The notes under the pieces: generated by a model
What the model was told of the DNA's origin: nothing
What the model saw: only the letters and a program-made list of their open reading frames with translations
The model's database searches: none
Shown here: piece by piece, positions 46,051 through 60,400 of the stretch
Layout of the letters: each line of letters opens with the position of its first letter
Position numbering within the stretch: position 1 is the first letter of the stretch
Origin: Nemopilema nomurai
Taxonomy: Eukaryota; Cnidaria; Scyphozoa; Rhizostomeae; Rhizostomatidae
Reading direction: 5' to 3'
NCBI GenBank assembly: GCA_003864495.1
Contig: ML133376.1
Coordinates: 1,054,001-1,118,000, forward strand
Length of the DNA stretch: 64,000 nt
Translations under genes and position numbers: made by a program

Positions 46051-49000
46051 TTGGAAATTACACATCGCTACCGCTCATTATCAGCTCTGCAAAGCAGCGA
46101 GGACAACTCGGAATGTTTTTTTGTTCATCTGCTGGTATCTGATGGGTAAACTCAAATATTCTCCACCTAACAGCCATCATTCCATTCTCTTTCTCGTCGG
46201 AGGTATTCTCTCGTCATAGTGCCAAATAGCAAAGTCTGAAGCAAAACGCGTTGCGCACGCTATTTAACCCATACCAACCAATGATTTATAGCTAATTGAC
46301 TAGGCAGGACCCCAACATCTATATTTCCCATGATAATTATGTACCCACCGCGCAGAGAACTATAAATCTTATTAATGTAGGCAAACATGCCGCGTCTCCT
46401 CAGATTTACTACGTCAGGTGCAGCATTTTGAATTTTTGAATTTTCATGAAGATTTAACACATATTACTCTAAAAGACCGACTTCCTAGTTTTTTAGGATT
46501 GGCGCCCATTTCTAGACCCCTAATAGCCCTTTCCGATACCCAATAAACCGCTATGATGGATTTTCATTTTCCTTCAAAATCGGACAATCCTGGCCAAAAG
46601 ATAGTGGACTGGCTGGCAAATTGCCGCCTTTTTTAAAAGATACACTCCCCACCCCCACAAGCAATGTTGAGATGCTTATTTCTACTCATTTCGGTATGAT
46701 ACTTGGTATTTTCCAAAAAACCAACATTGCTGCAGGGGTGGGGGGTTTCTATACCATTTTCGGGATAAAATTGCAATCTTAGTGGTTTTTTTCTCCAGTC
46801 CACTAACCTTTTGGCCAGGATTGTCCTATGTAGCGGCAAAAAGGGGCATGCAAAGATTTGGGCCAATACACACTCAGATACTGTGAAATGTTGTCGGCAT
46901 GTTTGCTTTTACCTCTATTTGTATAACGAGTGACTTGAATGCAAGTGTTGAGGTTTAAAAGATTTTCACATTCGAGGGGGTGGGGGCGGGATTTTTGGGG
47001 TTTATAGGTTTATAGGTGATATAAATAAATAAACTGGAACTACAACTAACATGTGTTTATGTGTCTTCTAGAACTATGTATAAGAATCAAAATTCGCAAT
47101 TTGGAATTTTTAACAGTAAACCTAACTATACGCATGCGCTAATGTATAATGCTGGTAAAAGAAGCCGTTTGCACCGTAATTGGAAAATGATTACGAGTTA
47201 CCACGAGTTACCAACGAGTTACCGAACGAGTTACATTATACATTTACAAAGCTCAGTATGGATGTGAACGAGATACCAACGAGTTACCACTTTCTTTATA
47301 AATAGAATATATATATATTTATATAAAAAGTCATGGTAACTCGTGGTTTTCCCATATAAAGCCACTATTAGAAATGGTAACCCGTTATGGTAACTCGTTG
47401 GTGACTCGTTGGTAACTCGTTGGTAACTCGTGACAATTTGGAAATTACACATCGCTACCGCTCATTATCAGCTCTGCAAAGCAGCGAGGACAACTCGGAA
47501 TGTTTTTTTGTTCATCTGCTGGTATCTGATGGGTAAACTCAAATATTCTCCACCTAACAGCCATCATTCCATTCTCTTTCTCGTCGGAGGTATTCTCTCG
47601 TCATAGTGCCAAATAGCAAAGTCTGAAGCAAAACGCGTTGCGCACGCTATTTAACCCATACCAACCAATGATTTATAGCTAATTGACTAGGCAGGACCCC
47701 AACATCTATATTTCCCATGATAATTATGTACCCACCGCGCAGAGAACTATAAATCTTATTAATGTAGGCAAACATGCCGCGTCTCCTCAGATTTACTACG
47801 TCAGGTGCAGCATTTTGAATTTTTGAATTTTCATGAAGATTTAACACATATTACTCTAAAAGACCGACTTCCTAGTTTTTTAGGATTGGCGCCCATTTCT
47901 AGACCCCTAATAGCCCTTTCCGATACCCAATAAACCGCTATGATGGATTTTCATTTTCCTTCAAAATCGGACAATCCTGGCCAAAAGATAGTGGACTGGC
48001 TGGCAAATTGCCGCCTTTTTTAAAAGATACACTCCCCACCCCCACAAGCAATGTTGAGATGCTTATTTCTACTCATTTCGGTAACTGATACTTTGGTATT
48101 TTCCAAAAAACCAACATTGCTGCAGGGGTGGGGGGTTTCTATACCATTTTCGGGATAAAATTGCAATCTTAGTGGTTTTTTTCTCCAGTCCACTAACCTT
48201 TTGGCCAGGATTGTCCTATGTAGCGGCAAAAAGGGGCATGCAAAGATTTGGGCCAATACACACTCAGATACTGTGAAATGTTGTCGGCATGTTTGCTTTT
48301 ACCTCTATTTGTATAACGAGTGACTTGAATGCAAGTGTTGAGGTTTAAAAGATTTTCACATTCGAGGGGGTGGGGGCGGGATTTTTGGGGTTTATAGGGT
48401 TTATAGGTGATATAAATAAATAAACTGGAACTACAACTAACATGTGTTTATGTGTCTTCTAGAACTATGTATAAGAATCAAAATTCGCAATTTGGAATTT
48501 TTAACAGTAAACCTAACTATACGCATGCGCTAATGTATAATGCTGGTAAAAGAAGCCGTTTGCACCGTAATTGGAAAATGATTACGAGTTACCACGAGTT
48601 ACCAACGAGTTACCGAACGAGTTACATTATACATTTACAAAGCTCAGTATGGATGTGAACGAGATACCAACGAGTTACCACTTTCTTTATAAATAGAATA
48701 TATATATTTATATAAAAGTCATGGTAACTCGTGGTTTTCCCATATAAAGCCACTATTAGAAATGGTAACCCGTTATGGTAACTCGTTGGTGACTCGTTGG
48801 TAACTCGTTGGTAACTCGTGACAATTTGGAAATTACACATCGCTACCGCTCATTATCAGCTCTGCAAAGCAGCGAGGACAACTCGGAATGTTTTTTTGTT
48901 CATCTGCTGGTATCTGATGGGTAAACTCAAATATTCTCCACCTAACAGCCATCATTCCATTCTCTTTCTCGTCGGAGGTATTCTCTCGTCATAGTGCCAA

Positions 49001-52000
49001 ATAGCAAAGTCTGAAGCAAAACGCGTTGCGCACGCTATCAACCCATACCAACCAATGATTTATAGCTAATTGACTAGGCAGGACCCCAACATCTATATTT
49101 CCCATGATAATTATGTACCCACCGCGCAGAGAACTATAAATCTTATTAATGTAGGCAAACATGCCGCGTCTCCTCAGATTTACTACGTCAGGTGCAGCAT
49201 TTTGAATTTTTGAATTTTCATGAAGATTTAACACATATTACTCTAAAAGACCGACTTCCTAGTTTTTTAGGATTGGGCGCCCATTTCTAGACCCCTAATA
49301 GCCCTTTCCGATACCCAATAAACCGCTATGATGGATTTTCATTTTCCTTCAAAATCGGACAATCCTGGCCAAAAGATAGTGGACTGGCTGGCAAATTGCC
49401 GCCTTTTTTAAAAGATACACTCCCCACCCCCACAAGCAATGTTGAGATGCTTATTTCTACTCATTTCGGTAACTGATACTTGGTATTTTCCAAAAAACCA
49501 ACATTGCTGCAGGGGTGGGGGGTTTCTATACCATTTTCGGGATAAAATTGCAATCTTAGTGGTTTTTTTCTCCAGTCCACTAACCTTTTGGCCAGGATTG
49601 TCCTATGTAGCGGCAAAAAGGGGCATGCAAAGATTTGGGCCAATACACACTCAGATACTGTGAAATGTTGTCGGCATGTTTGCTTTTACCTCTATTTGTA
49701 TAACGAGTGACTTGAATGCAAGTGTTGAGGTTTAAAAGATTTTCACATTCGAGGGGGTGGGGGCGGGATTTTTGGGGTTTATAGGGTTTATAGGTGATAT
49801 AAATAAATAAACTGGAACTACAACTAACATGTGTTTATGTGTCTTCTAGAACTATGTATAAGAATCAAAATTCGCAATTTGGAATTTTTAACAGTAAACC
49901 TAACTATACGCATGCGCTAATGTATAATGCTGGTAAAAGAAGCCGTTTGCACCGTAATTGGAAAATGATTACGAGTTACCACGAGTTACCAACGAGTTAC
50001 CGAACGAGTTACATTATACATTTACAAAGCTCAGTATGGATGTGAACGAGATACCAACGAGTTACCACTTTCTTTATAAAAGAATATATATATTTATATA
50101 AAAGTCATGGTAACTCGTGGTTTTCCCATATAAAGCCACTATTAGAAATGGTAACCCGTTATGGTAACTCGTTGGTGACTCGTTGGTAACTCGTTGGTAA
50201 CTCGTGACAATTTGGAAATTACACATCGCTACGCTCATTATCAGCTCTGCAAAGCAGCGAGGACAACTCGGAATGTTTTTTTGTTTCATCTGTCTGTGCT
50301 GTATCTGATGGGTAAACTCAAATATTCTCCACCTAACAGCCATCATTCCATTCTCTTTCTCGTCGGAGGTATTCTCTCGTCATAGTGCCAAATAGCAAAG
50401 TCTGAAGCAAAACGCGTTGCGCACGCTATTTAACCCATACCAACCAATGATTTATAGCTAATTGACTAGGCAGGACCCCAACATCTATATTTCCCATGAT
50501 AATTATGTACCCACCGCGCAGAGAACTATAAATCTTATTAATGTAGGCAAACATGCCGCGTCTCCTCAGATTTACTACGTCAGGTGCAGCATTTTGAATT
50601 TTTGAATTTTCATGAAGATTTAACACATATTACTCTAAAAGACCGACTTCCTAGTTTTTTAGGATTGGCGCCCATTTCTAGACCCCTAATAGCCCTTTCC
50701 GATACCCAATAAACCGCTATGATGGATTTTCATTTTCCTTCAAAATCGGACAATCCTGGCCAAAAGATAGTGGACTGGCTGGCAAATTGCCGCCTTTTTT
50801 AAAAGATACACTCCCCACCCCCACAAGCAATGTTGAGATGCTTATTTCTACTCATTTCGGTATCTGATACTTGGTATTTTCCAAAAAACCAACATTGCTG
50901 CAGGGGTGGGGGGTTTCTATACCATTTTCGGGATAAAATTGCAATCTTAGTGGTTTTTTTCTCCAGTCCACTAACCTTTTGGCCAGGATTGTCCTATGTA
51001 GCGGCAAAAAGGGGCATGCAAAGATTTGGGCCAATACACACTCAGATACTGTGAAATGTTGTCGGCATGTTTGCTTTTACCTCTATTTGTATAACGAGTG
51101 ACTTGAATGCAAGTGTTGAGGTTTAAAAGATTTTCACATTCGAGGGGGTGGGGGCGGGATTTTTGGGTTTATAGGTTTATAGGTGATATAAATAAATAAA
51201 CTGGAACTACAACTAACATGTGTTTATGTGTCTTCTAGAACTATGTATAAGAATCAAAATTCGCAATTTGGAATTTTTAACAGTAAACCTAACTATACGC
51301 ATGCGCTAATGTATAATGCTGGTAAAAGAAGCCGTTTGCACCGTAATTGGAAAATGATTACGAGTTACCACGAGTTACCAACGAGTTACCGAACGAGTTA
51401 CATTATACATTTACAAAGCTCAGTATGGATGTGAACGAGATACCAACGAGTTACCACTTTCTTTATAAATAGAATATATATATATTTATATAAAAGTCAT
51501 GGTAACTCGTGGTTTTCCCATATAAAGCCACTATTAGAAATGGTAACCCGTTATGGTAACTCGTTGGTGACTCGTTGGTAACTCGTTGGTAACTCGTGAC
51601 AATTTGGAAATTACACATCGCTACTGCTCATTATCAGCTCTGCAAAGCAGCGAGGACAACTCGGAATGTTTTTTTGTTCATCTGCTGGTATCTGATGGGT
51701 AAACTCAAATATTCTCCACCTAACAGCCATCATTCCATTCTCTTTCTCGTCGGAGGTATTCTCTCGTCATAGTGCCAAATAGCAAAGTCTGAAGCAAAAC
51801 GCGTTGCGCACGCTATTTAACCCATACCAACCAATGATTTATAGCTAATTGACTAGGCAGGACCCCAACATCTATATTTCCCATGATAATTATGTACCCA
51901 CCGCGCAGAGAACTATAAATCTTATTAATGTAGGCAAACATGCCGCGTCTCCTCAGATTTACTACGTCAGGTGCAGCATTTTGAATTTTTGAATTTTCAT

Positions 52001-53765
52001 GAAGATTTAACACATATTACTCTAAAAGACCGACTTCCTAGTTTTTTAGGATTGGGCGCCCATTTCTAGACCCCTAATAGCCCTTTCCGATACCCAATAA
52101 ACCGCTATGATGGATTTTCATTTTCCTTCAAAATCGGACAATCCTGGCCAAAAGATAGTGGACTGGCTGGCAAATTGCCGCCTTTTTTAAAAGATACACT
52201 CCCCACCCCACAAGCAATGTTGAGATGCTTATTTCTACTCATTTCGGTATCTGATACTTGGTATTTTCCAAAAAACCAACATTGCTGCAGGGGTGGGGGG
52301 TTTCTATACCATTTTCGGGATAAAATTGCAATCTTAGTGGTTTTTTTCTCCAGTCCACTAACCTTTTGGCCAGGATTGTCCTATGTAGCGGCAAAAAGGG
52401 GCATGCAAAGATTTGGGCCAATACACACTCAGATACTGTGAAATGTTGTCGGCATGTTTGCTTTTACCTCTATTTGTATAACGAGTGACTTGAATGCAAG
52501 TGTTGAGGTTTAAAAGATTTTCACATTCGAGGGGGTGGGGGCGGGATTTTTGGGGTTTATATAGGTGATATAAATAAATAAACTGGAACTACAACTAACA
52601 TGTGTTTATGTGTCTTCTAGAACTATGTATAAGAATCAAAATTCGCAATTTGGAATTTTTAACAGTAAACCTAACTATACGCATGCGCTAATGTATAATG
52701 CTGGTAAAAGAAGCCGTTTGCACCGTAATTGGAAAATGATTACGAGTTACCACGAGTTACCAACGAGTTACCGAACGAGTTACATTATACATTTACAAAG
52801 CTCAGTATGGATGTGAACGAGATACCAACGAGTTACCACTTTCTTTATAAATAGAATATATATATATTTATATAAAAGTCATGGTAACTCGTGGTTTTCC
52901 CATATAAAGCCACTATTAGAAATGGTAACCCGTTATGGTAACTCGTTGGTGACTCGTTGGTAACTCGTTGGTAACTCGTGACAATTTGGAAATTACACAT
53001 CGCTACCGCTCATTATCAGCTCTGCAAAGCAGCGAGGACAACTCGGAATGTTTTTTTGTTCATCTGCTGGTATCTGATGGGTAAACTCAAATATTCTCCA
53101 CCTAACAGCCATCATTCCATTCTCTTTCTCGTCGGAGGTATTCTCTCGTCATAGTGCCAAATAGCAAAGTCTGAAGCAAAACGCGTTGCGCACGCTATTT
53201 AACCCATACCAACCAATGATTTATAGCTAATTGACTAGGCAGGACCCCAACATCTATATTTCCCATGATAATTATGTACCCACCGCGCAGAGAACTATAA
53301 ATCTTATTAATGTAGGCAAACATGCCGCGTCTCCTCAGATTTACTACGTCAGGTGCAGCATTTTGAATTTTTGAATTTTCATGAAGATTTAACACATATT
53401 ACTCTAAAAGACCGACTTCCTAGTTTTTTAGGATTGGGCGCCCATTTCTAGACCCCTAATAGCCCTTTCCGATACCCAATAAACCGCTATGATGGATTTT
53501 CATTTTCCTTCAAAATCGGACAATCCTGGCCAAAAGATAGTGGACTGGCTGGCAAATTGCCGCCTTTTTTAAAAGATACACTCCCCACCCCCCACAAGCA
53601 ATGTTGAGATGCTTATTTCTACTCATTTCGGTAACTGATACTCTGGTATTTTCCAAAAAACCAACATTGCTGCAGGGGTGGGGGGTTTCTATACCATTTT
53701 CGGGATAAAATTGCAATCTTAGTGGTTTTTTTCTCCAGTCCACTAACCTTTTGGCCAGGATTGTA

Positions 53766-54441
53766 GTTACAAAGTGAAAAATAACGAGAGAATGTGCCTT
53801 TCTCTCAAACAGTTGTCCTGAACGTCTAGATTTGCTTCAACTTTCAAGTCTTGCTAATGTCAGATTTCCTCAGAGAGGAACCTGTATAGTCTAGTCAATT
53901 TCAAGCTGGTCTTATTTTCTCATAGGTTGCTAATACGTCATATTTCATTATATCTGCGTTTAAGGAATTCCAGAGCCTAGAAAAATCGGTGGAGGGTTTG
54001 CCGGTCGAGGAACGTCATTTTTGAAACAATAATGACAGTAATTTTTAAAATAAGCAGTGAATGAAATTGCAAAAAATTGTTTTGAGTTGGTAATTTGAAT
54101 AGTAGAAATTTTGAAAGTGAGAAAGTTTGAATAATAGAAATTGCAGGTGGAGGAAAGTTATAACTTTTCCTGGACTCTGGCTGGGAATTTCCGATCTCTA
54201 TCACTCCTGAACTTGTGCGAACTGTTGACATTTCAGATAAGAAATTTGTTGGTCCTAAAACTGATTGAGCTTTACTGATTTTGATAATAGTGGTGATTTT
54301 TGTTGTCGACTGCTGCATTGGATTTTGTTTCTTGCTTCAAAGGATTGCTATTGGTTAATTTTTGTCACGTGGGACATAATTTCCTTATGCTACCGCCATT
54401 CAAGGATCACGATTCGGTGCTCTCTCCGTATTCTCTTAACA
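53766..54441. other. Region between the array and HDAC, promoter region
   Basis: No exon seen. Close to the HDAC start codon there is an inverted CCAAT box (ATTGG, 54350-54354) and an E-box CACGTG at 54366-54371. These lie 71-92 bp before the ATG and could be part of a TATA-less promoter. Confidence 0.4.
54366..54371. promoter_or_regulatory. E-box CACGTG upstream of HDAC
   Basis: Palindromic CACGTG 71 bp before the HDAC ATG, with an inverted CCAAT box 12 bp further upstream. The assignment rests on position and motif only. Confidence 0.3.
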
Positions 54442-57400
54442 ATGGCATACACAACTGGAGGGACGAAAAAGCGAATTTGCTACTACTATGATGGTGAGTT
54501 TATATTTGATTTACAAGTAGACTTATCTACAAGTATTTAAATTTTCTTGAATAAATCTAGACACAGCCTAGACAAAATCGGTTTTCGCACGCTTGTTCAT
54601 ACCAATTTGGCCTAAGTTGGCCTCTCTGTCAATCAGTGGAGGATTCCAATGCATGTCGGTTTTTTCTAAATATGGATTCCCCAGAATTTGAAATAGCCGT
54701 CACTGCATTCAGATTTATCAGCTAATTGATTAAATTCATTCTAATGTCGTTGCTTTTATTTTCTTCTCTCTTGTCCCCGCTCGTACTGGTATGTATTATC
54801 TCTCCCCTGATCGATCATTTATTTGCATTGCCATTGGACAGACAATAAATGCAGGCAGTGGTTCAGACCTTTTAAAGCGTATTGTGAACTATTTAGTTTT
54901 GTAAGGACATGTAAAAGCAGCAAATGTGCACAATTAATTTCATTTGTCGATGTGCTTTCCCTTATTTTTTGAAGTTTATTATTGATTTTAAGGCTGTATG
55001 CGATGTCTAAGGTTGATATCTTTTTCAAGACCAAATCGTTTAATAAATTGCAATAATATGCAAGTAACATTTGCAAATAAAATAGCAGCCTTAGGTTTAC
55101 AGAACTGAATATGGAAAATAGTTACATGCTCAAATTCTTTTACTAAATATCTTGTAGATTTTGTTTATTTATTTGGTTTTGTAATTGGTCTGCAACCAGC
55201 CCTCATGTAGCTATAATTCCATATTTAAGTGAAATTCCTAGAAGGGCTTTTTCATGAGTATTTTGTCACATACCAGCCAACTTTGTCATAAGTTTGTTTG
55301 TCTTTTTGTGCTGTATGTCATCATCATCAAGTAACACAATTTTACTATGCAACTTAGTTTCTATTGCACTATTATATTAATTTTTAATATGATATCTGTT
55401 CACATCTGATTTAATATTATCCCTGTTCAGTTTGAATTATTGCTGCAAGTTGAAGAAACAGCTTAGTTATATTCTTTGAATAAGCTTTATGCCTCTGTTG
55501 TCCATAGCCCTTCATTTTTATAGGAATACAAAGTGGAAAACTGCATCTTATTCCATTTGAAATCAAAAACAGCAAAGAACATCAAAGATCAATTAAATTC
55601 AGCCTCCCTAAATTAAGCCATTTTTATTAACCTAGGAATGGTATAAGGTTTTTGTGTCAAAGTGTCATCCTGAAGAGCCTCATTTTATTTTTTCTTGTTG
55701 ATCGTGCAAGAGACTATTTTTTCATTTCCCACTTTGTGCATTTGCAGGTGATGTTGGTAACTATTATTATGGACAAGGACATCCCATGAAACCACATCGC
55801 ATCCGCATGACACATAATTTGCTGTTAAACTATGGTTTATACAGGAAAATGGAAATATATGTATGTATATACCTTATTTTTAAACCTCTTCTAAGATAAA
55901 AATGTATCATACTGTGGCCTTTAATAATCCTAATAAATCTCATGATTACCTGACCTTTCTATTTCAGTAAATGGAAAATAGAAAAAATCAAATGCAAATT
56001 TCCTTTTTGTTTTGAAGTTGTTTGGGTTTGAATTGAGAAGAACTTGGCATCAAATGGGCTTGTCAGCTTTTATGGATATTAATTACAATGTGGTGGATTT
56101 TATAATGGTCTCTATGTGGCGTGGTCTCTATCCTTCAATGAAAACACCTCCCTCCAATGAATGCCCCCAAAAAGTTAAGCTTCCCCTCCCTTGAACCATC
56201 TGATATGTAAATGCCTTCATTAGATTTCCACAATATGTTCATGGAACACAGCTGCTCAAACTCCTCAACAAAGATGATTTTGTATCCATTGCTTGATTAC
56301 AGTACTTGTGTTTAATATAACAAAATATATGTTTTAGTTTTCAAAATAAACAGATCTCTTCTATAAATGCCTCAGTCTAATGAACCTCCTAATGAAGTGA
56401 CTTTAAGTAAGATATGTTACATGCCTCCTATTTCCATCTTGCTTCTGCATCATTGTTACTTTTTTGTGCTATTGGCATATTAATTCTTGAAGCCATGGAA
56501 TCGAAGAAAATAAAAAGCAGAAAGTAGAAGCTGTAGATAATGCTACAAATTAAAACAGTGAATCTTAATTTTTTCTAAGCTTTAATTTTATCAGCATTCC
56601 TTCTTGTTTACTTTCTTAAGTACAAAGTAATCTAATTTTGAAACTGTGGGTTTTATCTTTTGATCATTTTACATGGTGACAATCATCAGATCATTGATAC
56701 AGTGCATTGTTAAGACTAAATTACTATGCTCTTGTGTGGTGCAAAGTTTTCTGAATTCTTCTTTACTTTGTATAGCAAAATATTTCTATAAATATTTTAT
56801 CATTTGCATTAATAGAATATCTTTTATTAGTAGGTAAATTATCTTGAAAATTGCCAATATTTTTCACAACAAATTGCAAAAGGGCCTTTGCCAACAGGGT
56901 TTCTGTGAATAAAGAATGACAAATGAGATTAAATATGTAATTTGACCATATCCATAACTTCCACCTTCTTGACTCATTAAGTCTCTATTCACTATTTGTT
57001 GATTGTAGTGTTTATTATTGTCATGTTTTTCAAACCAACCTTGAAGAATCATTTCTATTCTTTGTTGCTTTATCCTATCCACTGCCTTATACATTCCTTT
57101 TATCTGTTTCATCTGTTGGGAACTCCTTGCTATCTGTTGCTCTTTGTGTAATCCCATGCTCATTTTGTTGTTGGGTATATAAGCTTGAAAAGAGAATTAT
57201 TTCATGTAATTTCTGGTAGGCTCTGAAAGAGTATGTTGTTGCTTGCCCCTAAATTTGACAGCTATGGTATTGTATAGACTATACAGTTTTGCTCTAATTT
57301 TGCGAAATGATTTTCAGTTCAAACTTTGATGAAATTTTGATGATTTGATATGCGGTGAAAGACTCTAGGATGCTGCAAGAATGGCTTGCATAAAATGAAA

Positions 57401-60400
57401 AGTAAAGGATAGGCTGACTCAATGCTCTTATCAATTTTAGCGTCCCCATAAAGCTACTGCAGAGGAAATGACAAAATACCATTCAGATGATTATATTAAA
57501 TTTTTAAAAACTATCAAGCCTGAAAACATGTCAGAATATAACAAGCAGATGCAACGATGTAAGTTGTTCCTTTTTTCATATACCTATTTAGTTTTCAAGT
57601 TTCACTCTTTATTAAATGTCTTTAGTTTTGGGTTGATTTATTTTCTTGATATAATTGTGTTTACCTTTTTCTAAAGAACCTTGATAATCTTTTTTGATCT
57701 ATTTGAATTTAGTCAATGTTGGTGAGGATTGTCCTGTCTTTGACGGAATGTTTGAATTCTGTCAACTTTCAGCAGGAGGCTCTGTTGGTAAGATTCCTTC
57801 AATTTTTGTTCTGTAGTTTTTGTAGCTCTCTCCAATGAAGTCTGCCTTTTGATGGCCACGAATTCTTTCAGTTGGTGCTAGCACATCCACAAGTTTGGCC
57901 ACAAGCATCTCTTTCTTTTATCTGTGAGGTTTACTTGCTGTGCCCCCTTTTTTACATCTGTCAAACGTTGTGTGTCTGATGTGTCATGTTTTTTGCTGTC
58001 ATCACTCGCAAGTTACCTTTATGGTCGATTCATTTTTATAGCCTAAAACTTTTGATTGATGAAATGAGCTTTTTTGGAAATTTGTTTTGATGCATGTACA
58101 CTTCTTTCCTGTAGCGGGTGCTGTTAAGTTGAATAAACAACAAACAGATGTTGCAGTTAATTGGTCAGGGGGGCTGCATCATGCAAAGAAGTCAGAGGCA
58201 TCAGGGTTTTGTTATGTCAATGACATTGTGCTGGCTATCCTTGAGCTCCTCAAGTTAGTATTGCTTGCTTTGTTTTCTCACACACTTGGCGGAGGAGACA
58301 GTTTAAATTGATGATGCTGTTTTCATAACATTTTCTATCATTTTTATATTTTAACCCTTTGCAAGTGATGCTTCATAATGTTTGTTCTTTTACTCCCTTT
58401 TAACCTTCATTATCTCTTTAACTAGATTGTCTGGATGAGTGCTTTATTGAAATAGTACCTAACCTGGCGTGGATCAGCTGTCAAGAAAGGGCTGTCGGTT
58501 CTCTCTTAGAGCCCCCTTTCTACCAAAGTCAATCAAGCTGCCTCTTTCTAGGGACCACATTTCTATTTTTGGCGTTGGTGCCAGTAGTGTAGAGCCAAAT
58601 AATGTAGAGGGAGAAAGGCATATAATTTTCTCTATTTTGTGTAATGAATCTTTCCATCTGTTTGGTTTCTTCACAAGAAGCCCTAGCCATCCAGCAAATC
58701 AATTTCCAGGAACAGCCACTTACTTTGAGGCTAATTTCCTGATGCACACTTTCTCTATTTCGAAGGCACTATACATTTGCCAAACTGCTTTAGTCAAAAG
58801 GGAATGCATTTGCAAAGTGCAGCAAAAAATTCACTTTGTTCTTTCTAGGTATCATCAGCGTGTTTTGTACATAGACATTGATATTCATCATGGTGATGGG
58901 GTTGAAGAAGCATTTTATACTACAGATCGAGTCATGACAGTATCTTTGCACAAGTATGGGGAATACTTTCCAGGAACTGGGGATTTACGGGTAAGTGTGA
59001 CAGGAAGCTGAAGATATTGAAATATCTTTTCACATCACTTGCACTCAGTTAACCTTCAAATGCACATCTCCTTTAAAGTGTTCAACTCATCAAGTTAGCA
59101 ATGCAAAGCGTATTTTCTTTGTTTTTTTGCAATGAGATCAATACTGGGAACGTCCGTAGAACGCAAGCAAAAGAATGATAGCAAAACCTTTGTTATTTGC
59201 AGGATATTGGTGCAGCGAAAGGCAAATATTATGCTGTCAACTTCCCTCTGAGAGATGGTATCGATGATGACTCATATGAGAAGATCTTTAATCCAGTAAG
59301 AGAAATATATATGCTCAATTTCTGCTTTGAAAAACAATTATTGATCTTTCTGCACACTTGGTCCTGTTCACTGCCCTTGAATGTCATCTCTTCTTTTGGC
59401 CTCAGCTTAGCTTATTGTATATGTCATATGTGGTTCATGCATTCCAAATGGAAGGATAAGCTTCAAATTAGATCATTTCTCCTTTGACGTGCAGAATATT
59501 TGGTCCCACCAGAAAATGCCCTACGTTTGTCTGCTTGGCTTATTGCCGGAAAACGCCTCATCCACGGCGATTGCTTTAGAAGACAACTCTTGCTTGCTGA
59601 GATTATAGGGTTTGGCTAGAATGCGATTCCCAACCGTGGCAGATCTGCTCTCTAGGCTGTGATTATTATTATGTATCAATGTATCAAAACTATTATTCAT
59701 TTGAATTCATGAACGTTTGGTGTCTGATGGCTCATATCCTTAAAGCTGTCATTTCATCCGAACAGATCATCTCAAAGGTCATCGAAGTCTACCAGCCTAA
59801 CGCCATTGTTCTCCAATGCGGGGCAGACTCCCTCTCCGGTGACCGACTTGGTTGCTTCAATTTGTCCCTGCGTGGTATGTACGACGGTAGCAGCTCGTCT
59901 TTGTGCGGTCATTTTTCTGTGTCATTGTCAATTTGTCGGCTTCAACCGTATTCCCGTGATGTGGTCTTGCTACCACTAACTCACATCCATTTGATAGGGG
60001 ACCTAAGTCAAATCCAACACTATAAGATAACGAATGTCCTGTTTTTACTAGGCGTATTGGTCTGTATTTTGCAGGGCATGCCCAGTGTGTTGAGTTTGTG
60101 AAGAAGTTCAATTTGCCGTTGTTGCTGCTTGGAGGCGGTGGCTACACCATTCGCAATGTGGCGCGTTGTTGGACGTACGAAACATCAGTGGCGCTAGAGA
60201 TCGACATTCCTAATGGTGAGTCGTCATATGTAACATCCTTTTAACATCCTTTTTTACCTGTTTACGTCCTTAAGCCGATCAGCTACGCGCCACTCTCCTC
60301 TTTCATTGTTTTAAAACAGGTTTTTCTAAAAAACCATTCGCCTCTAAATGCCCTACCCACAGCTTGTACGTTTTGCCGCATACAAAGCAGAGTGACGCTT

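Larger units (their letters stand above)
45196..53763. repeat. 8.6-kb macrosatellite, module-spacer units of ~1,388 bp
   Basis: Units start CAATCCTGGCCAAAAG at 45196, 46585, 47972, 49360, 50751, 52139 and 53521, giving periods of 1389, 1387, 1388, 1391, 1388 and 1382. The first six are full units (a ~243-bp inverted-repeat module plus a ~1,145-bp spacer); the last is the module alone. TA precedes the first base (45194-45195) and follows the last (53764-53765). Units are nearly identical and differ mainly in short indels, for example in the TTTATAGG string near 45620. Conserved 60-80-residue frames in each unit simply reflect recent copying. Confidence 0.95.

Noticed and set aside
45674..52816. 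Identical 68-aa plus frames (and 66-aa minus frames) in all six macrosatellite units
   Set aside because: Their conservation follows from recent copying of the whole unit. Non-coding parts are equally conserved, so there is no sign of protein selection.
45196..53763. CRISPR-like array
   Set aside because: Repeats of ~1.39 kb with identical spacers in animal DNA. There are no short repeats with unique spacers and no cas genes.
58469..59011. 180-residue plus frame in the HDAC locus
   Set aside because: Only its end (58849-58990) is coding. The rest is intron read through upstream of the acceptor TTTCTAG.
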